Assembly: GCF_003073045.1 (NCBI RefSeq)
Contig: NC_037592.1
Coordinates: 5,941,924 to 6,005,923, forward strand
DNA: 64,000 nt
Source of the DNA: Pomacea canaliculata
Lineage: Eukaryota; Mollusca; Gastropoda; Architaenioglossa; Ampullariidae
Direction: 5' to 3'
This document shows, in pieces, positions 36,270 through 50,953 of this stretch; position 1 is the first letter of the stretch, and each line of letters begins with the position of its first letter. A program made the position numbers and the translations under genes. Under the pieces are notes generated by a model. It worked only from the letters and a program-made list of their open reading frames with translations, was not told where the DNA came from and did not search any database.

Positions 36270-37179
36270 AGTTTATGCACGGAGCTTTCCATTAATTTAA
36301 TTTTGTTTTAGATGCTTGGTTTCAACGTGTGTCATGTTTAATAGTATCTGTTCCTTTTCACGATCTCCTTCAGTTGTTATTTTTGCTGGCACAAGTTTAA
36401 ACATTACCGTAATTTTAGTGATGTATTCGTTCTACCAAACAAAAAAATCAACCTGCAAACTAACCAAGAGACAGCTGTGTTTTTGTGAAAAATATGATAC
36501 AACTTTAGTTAATAATTTTTTGTACTGAACTATTTTGATCAAGTATTCAATTAACTTAGCAAGAATTGTTTTAACTTCTGTAAATGTGTACAGTTTGTTG
36601 CATCACTAGCTAGACAACAATGACTGTTATGTCCTGCGGTGCAGAATACCCTGCACACTAGAGAGTATTGGCTGCCATGAATGTCATGAATTAATACCGT
36701 AGCCCTCAGTAATGTAACACTGCTGAATGACTTATATCTATTTTATTTCATTGGCATCATGAGTGGAGGAGGAGGAGAAGGGAGAAGGGAGAGCGTGGGG
36801 TGGAAAGAAAATAAGAAAAGATACAGTTTTATTTATCCCAGTGGTAACATACAGCTTTTAATATCCCAGAGTTCAATTAGTATCAGCTCTGTTAGGAAAC
36901 AAGGGTTCGAACCACAGTACAATACTAACACTCACAATACTTTAACACAATCATACCCGCCATACCGCTGTAAAACAAATCCTAGATTTGTACACTGTAA
37001 TTGTAATTAGTTTTGGGCCACTAACAGTCCACAGATCAAGTTTTCGCCGTTCTGTTTACGGCCAGAGAAAATGTTCAGAGCAGTGCAGGTGTAAATATTA
37101 CCTGTGTGGCGTGTGTCTCAAACCGAGTAAACAAAGCATTGACAGCATTTGGCATAACCGTACTGTCTACACCTCAGAG
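36270..37179. other. Intergenic, 3' of GPCR copy 1
   Basis: Probably begins with the 3' UTR of the GPCR. No other gene or RNA recognised. A GGTTCGAACC-like box at about 36904 has no tRNA fold around it. Confidence 0.4.
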
Positions 37180-38085
37180 TGAGATTTCCGATCCCTTCAA
37201 CAATGGCTATGTTCCTGAAGCCCTGTCAACCTTCACGAATGTGATCTGTACTAAAGTTGGGGTCCACGTTCTCCCTATATAGCAACACGGCCTGACAAAC
37301 AAACACATTGCGGGTTTCTTGTCATGGACACAACCCGTGAAAAACAAACATGTTTTTTTCATTCAGTATTGCTTTCATGATTCTTGTCACCCAGGGTTTG
37401 TTGTCTGGGTAATCGCTTTGACAGAATGATATGATCTACACAAGGAGATTACAAGGATATGGTGTTGACCAAGTCGTCGACATAAGTATATGTGTATCAA
37501 AAGACTTTACAGTATGTACACGCGAAACAGCCTCATAAACTTGTAACATCTACAGTCTAGCTCTTGGTGCTCTACTCAGATGATATCATGTGCCGAGACT
37601 GGGAAGGAGTAAAGAGCTATAAGCAGTTTCATAGAAAAGGTCAAGTGTGGTCTTAAACGCTGAGTACGAGGACATGCGATATGCTGGTCAAAGATCTTAA
37701 GAACCTGTGTCTGGTCTTGATGGTTGAAGTCTGCTAAGATGAATTTAGAAGCGAATAAAGTCGAAATTGTGTGTTACAGCAACGTGCTGTAAAGCGTTGG
37801 TGACCTTTGCCCTGGGATGAATATACACCAAGTGAGCAGAACGGTAGGGCAATGCTCTTGGTAATATGAGAGTAAAACAATCGTGATCAGGTCAAGGTCG
37901 CGAGTACACATCCTTCCTCGAAGAATTTCCGTATCACTGTGAACTTTTTTAAACTTAAAAACAGGCACCTCTTCCGGTGCGACATTTGCGAAAAGTTATT
38001 CAGCCTCCCGGACTCTTTATCGGTAGTTGTGGCAGGTCTGTCTGGTCCGACTGGGCCAAAGAAGACAGTGACATCTAGATTAGTC
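37180..38085 (-). mobile_element. Degenerate LINE ORF2 fragment (endonuclease to pre-RT)
   Basis: On the minus strand, pieces in shifting frames give an endonuclease segment (YYQEHCPTVLLTWCIFIP; LADFNHQDQ; TTLDLFYETAYSSLLLPSLG) and then the linker before reverse transcriptase (DYPDNKPWVTRIMKAILNEK). This order is typical of CR1/RTE-like non-LTR elements. Many frame breaks; no reverse transcriptase core is visible downstream, so it is truncated. Confidence 0.7.
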
Positions 38086-39417
38086 ACTTTTATTTAACCA
38101 GGTTTCAGTATATCTCATCAAGAATCCCTATGTAATCGGTTAATGTTGATCCACGCTTCTTCAGTCTTGCTATTAGACCTTTGATAACTTTGATAAAAGG
38201 ATAAACTGACAAGATGAGTTCTGGCATCGATCATAAAGGTAACACTTGAGTCTCGGCTTCACGCTGCCTCTGGCAGCACGATAAGGAGAATACAGCAAAA
38301 ATTAATGTCCCCTTCTACAAAATGAAAACTAAAAAATGGGAGGAGAAGAGCCCAGAAATCGGCCCTAGTCAAAATAGTAGAACAAGGTGAGGTCAAAGTG
38401 CATCAATGCCGTAAACTGGGTCATATTTGAATTTAAATAGAATTCGACATCAGTTTGAAAAATATGCATCACCTTTACAATGCCATAAGTCAACACCACT
38501 TGAATATTAACCATTTTTGACTGAAAACCTCTTTGAAATAAAGGTACCAGTGTAAAATTATGCAAGAATAGAACGGGCCATGTGAATGCCATCTGCTCAG
38601 TCCACGTGTTGTGTTGGGCGACACTTGTCTTGTGTTTCCGGCTGAAAGGAAAACAACATCTGTTGGCGACAGATTAAAGAGCACAGGAAGCTAGAAAAGC
38701 TGCAAGATATTTTCTGACAGATAAGCAGATCGAAAGAAGAACACAAAAAAGCATCAAATAAACATGAAATAAAAGCAAGAAAACAAAGCTAGGAAAAAAA
38801 TATTAAGGAAGGCAAATATTAAAGAATATCAAGAACTTTATGAAGGACATGTGTGTCTCAGTTTTAGACAGTCTTGTTTTTGTGGCTAGGGCATGAAATT
38901 AAACATTGAAAAATTAACCGAAATAAGGAGACACATAAACGAACTCAAGAAGTGTTCACAGACAAAGAGAAGAAAATAAACTTGGCGGAGGGAGAGGAAG
39001 GTCATATTGGAAAAAAATGTGGTCACTGATAACCACAGACATCAAGAGCATGCGTTCATTGGAGTGAAAACATAAGTAAAACTTTGCCAGGACTCAAATA
39101 CTCTGTTTTAGCAAGTTTGGTCAAGTTATATGTGGCACACACACACACACAAACTGGTTTATGGGCGAACATTTGAGACTATTAAAAACGCGGGAATTCG
39201 GATGTTTCACTCTTTGGCAGTTTGCGACTTAAAGAACCTTGGGCTTTCTTTGTTTGCTTACAGCCAGTATGATAAGATAACCATTGCCTAACAGCGACTA
39301 GTTTAGGACAACCATTGCCGTTTCTATACAGATACTTGAAAGATCATCCAACATCTCCACCCTTCACAAGCCCATGCAAAACAACCCTGTTTAAATGTAT
39401 CGGGTGCACACCCGTGT
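38086..39417. other. Intergenic between LINE fragment and GPCR copy 2
   Basis: AT-rich, with an A-rich stretch around 38690-38960 and a (CA)n run at 39137-39151. No gene recognised. The two GPCRs converge on this interval. Confidence 0.4.
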
Positions 39418-41177
39418 TTAGTCTCCACCACCCCGAAGCTGGCTGTGACTGGTTACGAAAAGAAGCTGACGACACTTCTGGCGAAACCTCGGGTGGCAGA
39501 AACTGTAGATGAAGGGGTTGACGACGCTGTTGACGTTTGGAAAGTACAGCGCGATCATACACACATTCATTGGCCATCCACTCAGCTGCTGACAGTGGGC
39601 AAACTCGTCCTTGCTGATGCACCTGCAAATAAGCATTTGCATTTATTTTGTACATGGAGGTTCACCCCGAAAATACTTGAACGGCTTAGTGCATTGAAAA
39701 GAGAAATGATTGTTTAGGAGGTCCAATCCCTTCACTTAAACTTTTCCTTCGTACTATCTTTTCTACCAGTCAGTGTCACAAAAGAATCAAATTACTAGGG
39801 AAAGGAATGTAATGTATAATGACGAGGGATTTGGAAAATAAGTTATTGTTGCTAGCCTTAAGAATCTCATTGTATTGTCAACTGGTCAATTGTTCTCTCT
39901 ACCCCTGCCCCACAAACCTACAATAATCAGTATCTCATAACAAATTCGTAAAATCTACAGATAATATATCACGACCATTGGCCTTCACATTCATGAAATG
40001 CGAAGATTTAGTTGATGAAATAAAATATGAAGCTTCAGTAGATTGAATAATGACTTTTTTTTTTGCTTTAGTCAACAACAAAAAATAAAGGTAATCTCAT
40101 GACCCTTGGGTGTTAGTCGGTCAACTTACGCCAGGACGATGAAAGGGAGGAAGGTGACTATCCCCGTAATGGTTAGCACGAACATCATCAGGGTAGTGCG
40201 CGATCCAATCCTCCTGCTACCCCGACGCCAGACGCCCACCTCTGATCGGCTGGCGCTCTCCTCCCTTTTCTCGACATTTCCTTCAGCAATAGTACCCTCC
40301 TCCAGCGTATTGCTTGGCGTCGCCATGCTCGACGATGGTGTCGACATCACTACTCGTTCTCTGTCGTCATGATCCTCCAGGATGCTACCGTCTCCTCGTT
40401 TACCACCCTCGGACTCGGCTTTGAGTTCCCTGTTCCTGGTGTCCTCCGCTGGTACCCGAGGTCTGAGAGCAAGTGATATAATGTTCTTCTGTTTGCGAAG
40501 CCGATGTGCGATGTGGGAATAGCAAAAGACCATGATAATCAGCCCCAGCACAAAGTTTAACATCAGTGTTAAATTCTCTGCTTGTCTGTACATCGAGCTG
40601 CCCAGGTCGTTGGTGACCCCACACTGGCTTCCGTTGACCTCGCTTTGGGCAGTGTTCATCCGCAAGTCGCCGTACAAAGGAGTGAAGGGAAATGATGCCA
40701 GAGAAGCCATGATGACTGACCCCACAACCAGGTACACGGCCTGGCGAGGACTCAGCTGTGGCTTCAACGCTTGACAGATCCGGTGACGACGGTCAAGAGC
40801 AACGGACACCAGAAGCCATGCCGAGGCCATGACCGGAAGTCTCTGAAAGATGAACATCACCCTGCAAAGGTCAGGGTCTGGAAAGTTGTAGTGAAACCGT
40901 AGTCGGATGATGTATAAGGCAAGGCAACAGCGCTGGTGGTGAAGTCGCACACGGCCATTGCCAAAATGAACACTCGGGTGGAGCTCGCCTTGAAGTATTT
41001 CCAGAACACCAGGAAGACCAGGGCATTACCGGGAATCCCCACCAGCATCAACAGCGACAGGAAGAGGATGGGGGTCAAAAGTTCAAGAGTTTTCTGCAAA
41101 CTCAGGGTTTCTAGGTATTCCTCGATCGCAGAATCGGTCCAGTTGTGTGCTGATACTCCAGTTTTATTTGATACCAT
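39418..41177 (-). pseudogene. Class A (rhodopsin-like) GPCR, copy 2, one frame break
   Basis: Exon 1 is 41177-40130 (donor GTAAGT) and exon 2 is 39622-39418. N-terminus with NKT and NWT glycosylation sites, TM1 (VGIPGNALVFLVF), TM2 (LAMAVCDF), TM3 ending ALDRRHRIC, TM4 (YLVVGSVIMASLASFPF), TM5 (LNFVLGLIIMVFCYS), a long loop, TM6 (TLMMFVLTITGIVTFLPF), and in exon 2 TM7 with NSVVNPFIYSF and a short tail. The intron between TM6 and TM7 is in phase 2, at the same site as in copy 1. A single base change at about 40930, in TM2/loop, moves ALPYTSSDY out of the frame that continues YIIRLRFHYNFPD. Everything else is open over more than 340 codons, so this could be a live gene with one sequence error. 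Confidence 0.75.
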
Positions 41178-42759
41178 TTTCCACGAATGGAGTGAGAAGA
41201 CCTGTGAATATATCGGTAATAGAAATAAATGCCTCTGGTATGATCGTGATTGTTAAGTCGTGTTCATGATCTTGAAAGATTTGTACGCTATCGTCATTTG
41301 CCAAAACCGAGAATGAGAAAGTAGTTCGAAACGAGACAAGGGGAATTTAGAACGGTAAAGGTTAATTAGAAAAATTACTAAAGGTATATTTTGTAGTTTC
41401 ATTTGGTTACTTTTTCTTTCATTTTTCAAGTCGGTCAGTCTGGCATTATTTCTAGTCATAACTGGATTTCGTGGAAAGGTAAAAACGATTTTATATGACT
41501 GACAAACCATCTCTATAGCGTTGACCAATATTTATGAGATAAATATCTGTCCTCAAACCAAAAGATGCAGGCGTGAATGAATCTGTTATTCATTCAAGAG
41601 GACATAGAGGTTTGGCTAAATTTCTACTTCCTGTGCAGTAGTACTCACTAGGCACTTTAATTCATTTAGTTTCACACTTATTACTAAGACATTTATGAAA
41701 GTAAATGGTCTTCCAGTTGTAACAACTCTATACTGTCCGTTTTATATCTATCAAAAAAGCTAAAGATGATAAGAAATACAAGTCTATATACCTAAATATA
41801 TTTGTGTTTCGTGAAAAAAAATAAACCCCCTAAATCTACCCATCATCACAAATTATTTCAGCACTAGGCATTCGGTTTTATCCTCAGCCTGAAATCTCTG
41901 GCTGGGAAACAAAAATCTTGGCTCTTGAAAAAGAAACGAAAGTAAAAGTTGCATTAAGATTAGAAGTGGAATAAGAAAATAAGTTTTACAATATGAGCTT
42001 ACCGAAAAACAACAAGAACAAAAGATTAAAGCATTAGCTTACCGAGAGACAGTTGACTCTCTCCTCTATGTACAGACTCGAATGAGATACATTTGTACAG
42101 CAACTTATTGAAATATTATCTGTTATTTCCTTGTAGTGGGCCCACTAGTGACAAAACTCTTTTCTTCAAGTATTGTGAAACCGGGAAACTGAAGTCATAA
42201 CTTGAGTGACTAAACACTGCATCAGGAGGACAGTATTTTTGATAAGCTGTTTATAGTCCATCGTCTGCCTTGGATGGTCGGTTGGTTGAACAGGATATAG
42301 CTTCAACAGCGTGACAGGGTCACACAACTAAACCAGACCAGCTTCTGCAGCTTCACTGTTATAATTAGGTTTCCTGGATTCCTTAATGTATTTCTTCCTT
42401 GTTGCTCCTTTGACGAGCACAGGAGCGCATCCTCGAGTATTTGCTTCGGAAAAAAGATTCATTGGTTTTCATGTTCTCTGTACGAGATTCGGAGAAGGCA
42501 CTTGTTCTCGAAAACCTTGATACTCTTCTTAGTCTCGACAAGCCGAGTCCATGTTTGACATTTGTAGAGCGGTTGGGACAAACGAATATCTAAGCCAGTG
42601 TGATACCGAGCATTTCTACCCTCTTCAGCATATTTTTCTGCTAGAGTTTGACTTAGTCACAGGATATTAAACTACCCCCAAAGGATGAGCGTTTTAACTT
42701 TCCTCCGTCTTTTTTTTTAATTTTCTGACTTGCAAAATCCATCGTACAAGTTTTAATTA
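41178..42759. other. Intergenic, upstream of GPCR copy 2
   Basis: AT-rich; no exon, RNA gene or repeat recognised. Confidence 0.4.
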
Positions 42760-43464
42760 AAGTAGAATTTCCATTATCCGGTCTCCAATTAATCATGCAT
42801 TCAGTTATCCTTGATCACCTTTAAAAAAAAAACAAAACCTGCTAGATATCACAAGATCGCCAAGAATTCCGACTACAAGAATGTACTGTACGTGAGCCAC
42901 AGCTTTTCTTTTCGATGGGTTTTTGAAAATTATTTCAAAAGGATTTAAAGTATAGCATTTGTGCACCAGTCAGGCAATCCCCTGCTGTGAAATATTATTA
43001 GACTGAATCCGATGTAAGAACTCGTTCCGAACGCTCTCCCTCCAGTCTCCAAATTCCCAATACTGCCATTCGTCAATAAGTTTTAATTGACATTTGTCTT
43101 CTGCTTCAATGTTTTTCTTGGAAAAGATTGTGTATGAGTCACACCGTCTGTGTAGGTGATACTTGTTCCGCGTGAATTCAGTTGGCGTCCGCACCTGGAG
43201 GCGAGAAAGCGGCTTTAGGTAAGTTCGTGCCGAAAAGTCAGGTGCGGGAACAAAAAGAAAATGTTGTTTTGTCAGTTGCTGCTAAACAGTAAAGTGTGGA
43301 ACGTGCCGAAAAGGGGGAAATCAATTGGCGAGCTTTCATCTGAAACCAAACAATGCACCTATTCCAGCATTTGCAAATTTTTAGAATTATTTTCAATTAT
43401 CCATGAATTTCGACTCTATGGAGGACGGGCGCCGGTCATTAAACCGGATAATTGAGATTCCGCT
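42760..43464. mobile_element. Tigger/pogo-like DNA transposon remnant (705 bp)
   Basis: The left end AAGTAGAATTTCCATTATCC and the reverse complement of the right end CAGCGGAATCTCAATTATCC agree at most positions and resemble pogo/Tigger terminal repeats. TA dinucleotides flank both ends (42758-42759 and 43465-43466), as expected for this superfamily. Open frames inside (minus 42970-43194, plus 43261-43455) are short, with no DDE motif seen, so it is non-autonomous or heavily deleted. Confidence 0.55.
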
Positions 43465-44135
43465 GTAATTTTATTTTAAAAATAAACAGCTCCTGCTCAA
43501 TCAGCAAAAACACATATTTTGGCTGGAGGAAATAGAAAGAATTTTTTTATACAACTGAATCAAAATGGTCATCTGTAATGTTCTTCACTCTCTTGCAACA
43601 TATACAGATTTTAGGCTGGGAATGATAATATCTCCCAACATCATGCCTATACTTTATCAGTAATGCCATTAGGCTGTAGCTTCTCGCTGCAAATAATGAA
43701 TAAAATAAGAAAGCTGATATCATACATAACAGGAGAAATATAGAGGGTTAGAAATAAGTAAAAAGTAAATGATAAAAAGACTCAGAGCATAAACAAAAAT
43801 ACCTCACCGTCTCTAGGGCATGGCATTTGGTAGAGAGCCTAACCTCTCCTACTGCTCACATCTCTGATAAATCAAATGCCATTTTAGCAGTTAAGCACAC
43901 TTACCACTAAGCTACAGAATCTTTCCAAAAGACATGGTAAGAGTAGCATATATATAATGTATATCAATGTTTTCACTGCAGGTTTAAACACATGCTGACA
44001 TTTGTGGAACCAACACACACACACACACACAAAATTATTCCAGAAAGAGTATTGGATATTAAACACAAACAATGCAGTTTATTTTCCACTGAAATTCTGA
44101 TAAAATAGCAGCTGAAAGAAGTTTAGAGCCATTTT

Positions 44136-45810
<1,675 letters not shown>

Positions 45811-45823
45811 TTCGCGAAAATTC
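45811..45823. promoter_or_regulatory. Perfect three-unit heat-shock element
   Basis: TTCGCGAAAATTC, i.e. TTCnnGAAnnTTC with no mismatch, 107 bp upstream of the FKBP4/5-like start codon. This is the binding pattern of trimeric HSF1. It fits an Hsp90 co-chaperone whose vertebrate relatives are stress-inducible. Confidence 0.7.
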
Positions 45824-45929
45824 GACAAGTTTCCCTACGCGATAAAGAAAACATCGCCACAAGACTGACGAGGCTGCTTTCGGAGAGTGCACGCTGTGTA
45901 GAAAAAGACATTATAAACCACGAACGTAA

Positions 45930-48900
45930 ATGGCTGAACAAGGAGTCGATATAAGCCCCAAACAGGATGGGGGAGTTTTGAAACAAATTTTGCGCGCTGG
46001 CGAAGGAGAAGCGGTGCCGGTAAAAGGCAATGAAGTCACAGTGCATTATGTTGGAACTCTTGAAGACGGCACAGAATTCGACTCCAGCAGATCCCGACAA
46101 GAAACTTTCAAATTTACGCTTGGAAAAGGTAATCAAGTTATGTGACCGAAGTGAATATTCCTATAAGTGAATTGATCTCAACGTTACTCTAGAAGCAGTT
46201 CGTGACAATCGAATGTCTACCCGGCGATCTAGCTGTTTTGATCAAGCACGATAATATGCGACTTAGGAAAGTTAGGTGAAAAATGCATATTCAAGATAAT
46301 TTTAAAGTCAGATTCACACCTAATGTTACGGATCCCATCTTCAGGCCCCATCTATTTTAGTTTGGTAAAATTGCAGCTTTAGTTGTGTGAATCATGTTGA
46401 TGAGAATTTGATTGTACTATGCTTAATGCATAACTCGGTTAACAGTGGTTAGTGTGACTAGCAACTTTTGTTATCAGTGTCTCTGGCATTTTGGCAGTGA
46501 CCACTTTGGTCTCGGCAGCGGGTGGAGTTCTCTTAAAGTTGTAACTGAATTGTCTTGATCAATGTGGCTCTCTGATAAGTTTCAAAACTGTACAACACTC
46601 TTAACTACATTATTTAACATTAGAACTTTTTTTTTTATTCCAGGGAGTGTAATCAAAGCATGGGATATTGGTGTTGCTACCATGAAAAAGGGCGAGTTAG
46701 CTCGTCTGACATGCAAACCAGAGTATGCTTATGGAGAGGCTGGAAGTCCACCAAAAATCCCTCCTAATGCCACTCTTATCTTTGAAGTGGAACTGCTTGA
46801 CTGGAAAGGTACGCAATACCATTCCTTCAAACAGCAATTTTTTTATATCTTGCCATATTGATTGAAACTGGTGATCAAGAACAAAGCTGACCATCTAGAG
46901 GTAAAACAATTAAAATTCCTGTTAAAGATCACGATCCCATTTTCCTACAGCCGCATTTTTGGAAGGTGATGTATAGGATATCTTTTAATTGAAATGCATA
47001 TTGTATACAGCTAGCTTTCAAGTAACAGAGTATTCAGTTAAATGACATACCATTTGATTCAAACAGCAAAACAAGGGTGTCATATTTTTAAATGATTTAG
47101 CATTACCTGAGATCAGTATGTTCTGGATCTGTTGATTTGCAAAATACTGCCTGCTGTCATCATTATGTCTGCACTGCTTATAACCATATAAATCGGCACC
47201 TTATAACAGATCTTTTATTAAAATGGAGATGTGCATACTTTATTACATTTCAAAAAGTTAGGGAAAATAAATTTAAATAAATCTGTACTAAGAAGCTGTG
47301 TAACTTAGCTGAAACATTTTGTTGTTTTCTGTAGTCCCAGTATTAATCATTATTTCTGCATAAATGTTTAAGAGCATTTAAAAATTATAATTTTCTTGTT
47401 TAGGCGAAGACCTTTCTAAAGATGGAGGTGTTATCAAACATTTGATCAAGGAAGGAGAAAAATGGGTCACCCCAAACGATGGAGCAACGGTCAACAGTGA
47501 GTGAAGTAGTTGACCTTTCTCAGCCTGAACCCATTTCAAACTTTTAAAAAAAGATTCAATTTTTGACTTAAGGCCCATCAGCCATAAACTGCTTTTGTGA
47601 TGATTGGTGATTTAGTTGGTTCTAATCTGGCTCAAATCTGATGGGTTTTACAGATGGCTGCTCTCTCTCTTGAAAAGGATTTTGAAGGTGTCTTTGTACA
47701 ACAGAAAAAAAAGGGCATTGATGTTATGTTTCTTTTGCAGCGAGGCTATTTTAAATTATTTTAAATTCAATTTTTTGAATGGTATTGTGTATGTGTGTGA
47801 ATAAGACTGATAGTGATATATTTTAACATGCTTTTTCCTAGAAGTATGTTGCTACATGTTTTTGGCAGTCATGCCTGCTCTGAACCTTGACTTAACTCGC
47901 TGTCACTTTATGGATAAGCAAATTTTTATTACATTTAAAAAAAAGCAGCTCAGCAGTGTGTTTGATACTGTGATATAGGTTTAGTGAAATAACACACTTT
48001 TGCTTTCTTTTCTTTGTTCCAGTTCGATACAAGGCATTTTATAACGGGGCTGAGTTTGAATCAAGAGAGGTTTCATTTATCCAGGGAGATGGAGATGAGG
48101 TTGGAATTGTTAAAGGGGTTGAAATTGCAACAAAGAAGATGAAGAAGAATGAAATATGTCGACTGGATGTTGCTGCCAAGTATGCCTATGGCACTGCCGG
48201 CTGCCCAGAAAAGAACATTCCACCAAATGCTAACCTAGTTTATGAAGTTGAGATGATTTCATTTGAAAAGGTAAGGACTAAAAAGATATATTCTGTAGAG
48301 ACTGAAGTCGTAATCTATAGACAGTTGAGTTGTTGGCAACCTGCATGCATGCGCACAGTTTTTGAAATATTCTCTTTTGTTCAGCTTATTTCTAGCTGAG
48401 GCATTTTACCTTTGCACCTGAGTATTTCCTTATTTGTGCATTTGTCTCTCTTGTTTGCAGGCAAAAGAAAAGTGGGAATTGGATAGTAAGCAGAAACTGG
48501 AACAGAGTAAGATTTTCAAGGAAAAGGGAACTGGATATTTCAAGGTGTGCATCAAGATTCTTAAGTGAGAAAGTTTATTGTTTAATGTTGTGGTGGATTA
48601 ATTTTAATAAGAATGTTGAAGGTTTCTTAAAGGGGCTGTAGGGGAAGTTTTAGCCTCAGTGTTTATATTGTTTTCTTAACAACTTTGTTCATATCCATGT
48701 AGACTAACCTACCTTTCTGTTTCATCGCATTCACTTACTGTGCAAATGCATTATTTGCAAATAAATATAAACTTCTTAGCTGACCCAGACCTCATCATGC
48801 AGTTTTGTTTTTCCGCACTTTTTGTTAAAATCATTGTGTTTTAATTTTCTCACAGAATGGAAATTACTCTAAGGCAGTAAGATATTACAAGCAAGTTATC

Positions 48901-50953
48901 AGTTATTTGGAGTACGAGACAAGCCTAACAGGAGAGGAAAAAGAAGAGAGGGATGCTCTGATTCTGAGTTCTCACCTGAACCTGGCCATGTGTCATCTAA
49001 AACTCAAGGAGTATTCAGAGGTAGCAAGCTATCTTTTATTTTGGTAAAGATATAAAATTTGTGTTTACCTGTTTATTAGTTTTGAAAGCATCTTGGTAGC
49101 TAAAAGTGTTAATATAAAGAGGATGCAGTTTAATGAAAATGGTTCAGTATTTGATCACTGGTTTAGTTACTTTGAAATTTTTTCAGAAACAAAAATGTTT
49201 TGTCCATTCACTCCTGCTGCTATCTGTACCTGACACTGAGAACACAACTGGAAAGTCTAGTTATTAGTGTGCAGAATTTTTGTACAGAAAACTTGCCTTC
49301 CTGTGTTTACAGTCTGTACAGGAATATTGAAAACAGTTTATTGATGACATGACTAACTATGTAGAAGAATTTAAGAAATGATCAATAAATAAAATTCTGC
49401 CTGTAGGTCAGTTATTACTGCAGATGTGAAGGTGTGAGTTAGTGAATTTGTGGACTGCTTTAAGTTTATTTGTTGTTGTTGTTTTGTTGGTTTTTTTTGT
49501 GGTTTTGTTGTTGTTGTTTGTTTGTTTTTGGTTGGGTTTTTTTGGGGGTTTTTTTTTGGTGTCTTTTTAAAAATGTTTTTCTATTATACTTTCCATACAG
49601 GCTGAAGAAGCATGCAAGAAGGCCCTTGAAATGGATAGCAAGAATGTGAAAGCATTATTTAGAAGAGGGCAGGTAAGACCGTTTTAAAAAGAAAACAATG
49701 TCCTGGCCATGGCTGTTTAGAAGCCAGTTTCTTCTGGTGATAATGTACACACCTGATTTGTCATAAACAGTAATATAGAATGCAATTGTTTTTTTGAGGT
49801 GCTTCAATATAAAGAAGTGCTAAATGGTGAAAATGTTCAGTATTAAGCTGACAATACAAGTGTGGTCCTTTCTTTTGAGATCAGTGACGCACATACCTTA
49901 AAAGACATAATTATGTATGCATATTTGGGGAATTATTATTTTATCACGAGGAAAAAATGATGTACTCATGTTGACTTTTCAGGATACAACATGTTGAAGC
50001 TATAAAAGCTATTTTTGGTAGGTTTCTTTTTCTCCTTTACAAATTTGACTTCTTAGGCCCTTTTTGTCTTTTCAAGGCAAGACTGGAGCGCAATGAGTAT
50101 GAATTGGCCCTTGAGGATTTTGAGAAAGTGGTTGAGCTGGAACCAGATAACAAGGCTGCCAAAAATCAGATCTTGCTGTGCAAGCAGCGAAAGAAGCAGT
50201 TCCTGGAACGAGAAAAGAAACTTTATTCTAATATGTTCCAGAAGCTCTTGTCTTCAAAGGTTGGTTAGATTCATGTCAAGTGCATGTGTGGGTGTGTAGG
50301 AGTAAGAGAGTTAATTCAAATGTTGTACATACATAAGCATGGGGCTTTGGCAGTTAATGAATCAACTATTGTGGGCTTTTATCTTTTACATCTTATAGTC
50401 TTTAGCACTGAGGGTGATTTAGCAGTTTAAAATTTGTTTTAGAAAATATGAAAAGAGCAGCTTCAGCTACCTTAATTAGTGTAGGGTAGAACTCACATAC
50501 ATACCATGGTCATGTTTTAAAAAGTTGATATTTAAACTTGACTGTATGCGTACAATGCAAATTGAGAATAGGAAAGACGTCAGAACTTTGTTGATGTAAA
50601 ATTATTAGTCTGCAAACACATCTAAGTATTGAAGATATAGGTAAACTAGTTTGTGAAAGATTTGTCATGTTTTTAGGGAAATTCGTGTTCATCACATACA
50701 CTTCCAATAAACTTTGTTACTGATATGAAACTTTCTGCTTCATTAGAGCAATAAAGACTCCGCCAATCAGGTAACTGAGGTGGGTGAATGGAACAATGAC
50801 ATGGCAAAAGGCATGATGCCATTGCAGGAAGAGAAAGCAGCATTTGAGGAGGGCCTCTTAAAAGAGATTGGAGATAGCATGGAAATTGGTCATGGAGATA
50901 AGAATGGTGGTGACAACAATCCTGAGGTGGTTCAGCAGATGGAATGCAACTAG
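45930..50953 (+). CDS. FKBP4: FKBP4/5-like Hsp90 co-chaperone peptidyl-prolyl isomerase
   Basis: Exons: 45930-46128, 46644-46808, 47404-47496, 48023-48270, 48461-48544, 48856-49020, 49601-49672, 50077-50259 and 50747-50953; all GT-AG, phases consistent, 1416 nt, 471 aa. Domain 1 (about 30-122) keeps FK506/PPIase residues: [34 protein letters not shown]. Domain 2 (about 138-235) is divergent (EFES in place of FD) and probably inactive, as in vertebrate FKBP52. A TPR region follows (about 245-400: [35 protein letters not shown]) with the Lys/Asn/Arg residues of the MEEVD clamp, then an acidic tail. FKBP51/52-type proteins bind Hsp90 and steroid-receptor complexes. No frame break anywhere, a useful control for sequence quality. 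The ortholog name is by architecture; FKBP4 and FKBP5 split within vertebrates. Confidence 0.95.

Noticed and set aside
36895-36925. GGTTCGAACC box suggesting a tRNA or SINE
   Set aside because: No acceptor stem, anticodon arm or A box could be placed around it.
42970-43194. Trp-rich minus-strand frame preceded by an acceptor-like cctccag
   Set aside because: It lies wholly inside the Tigger-like element and has no partner exon or recognised domain.
45912-45919. TATAAA-like sequence as a TATA box for the FKBP gene
   Set aside because: It is only about 15 bp before the start codon, so it would place transcription inside the coding sequence.
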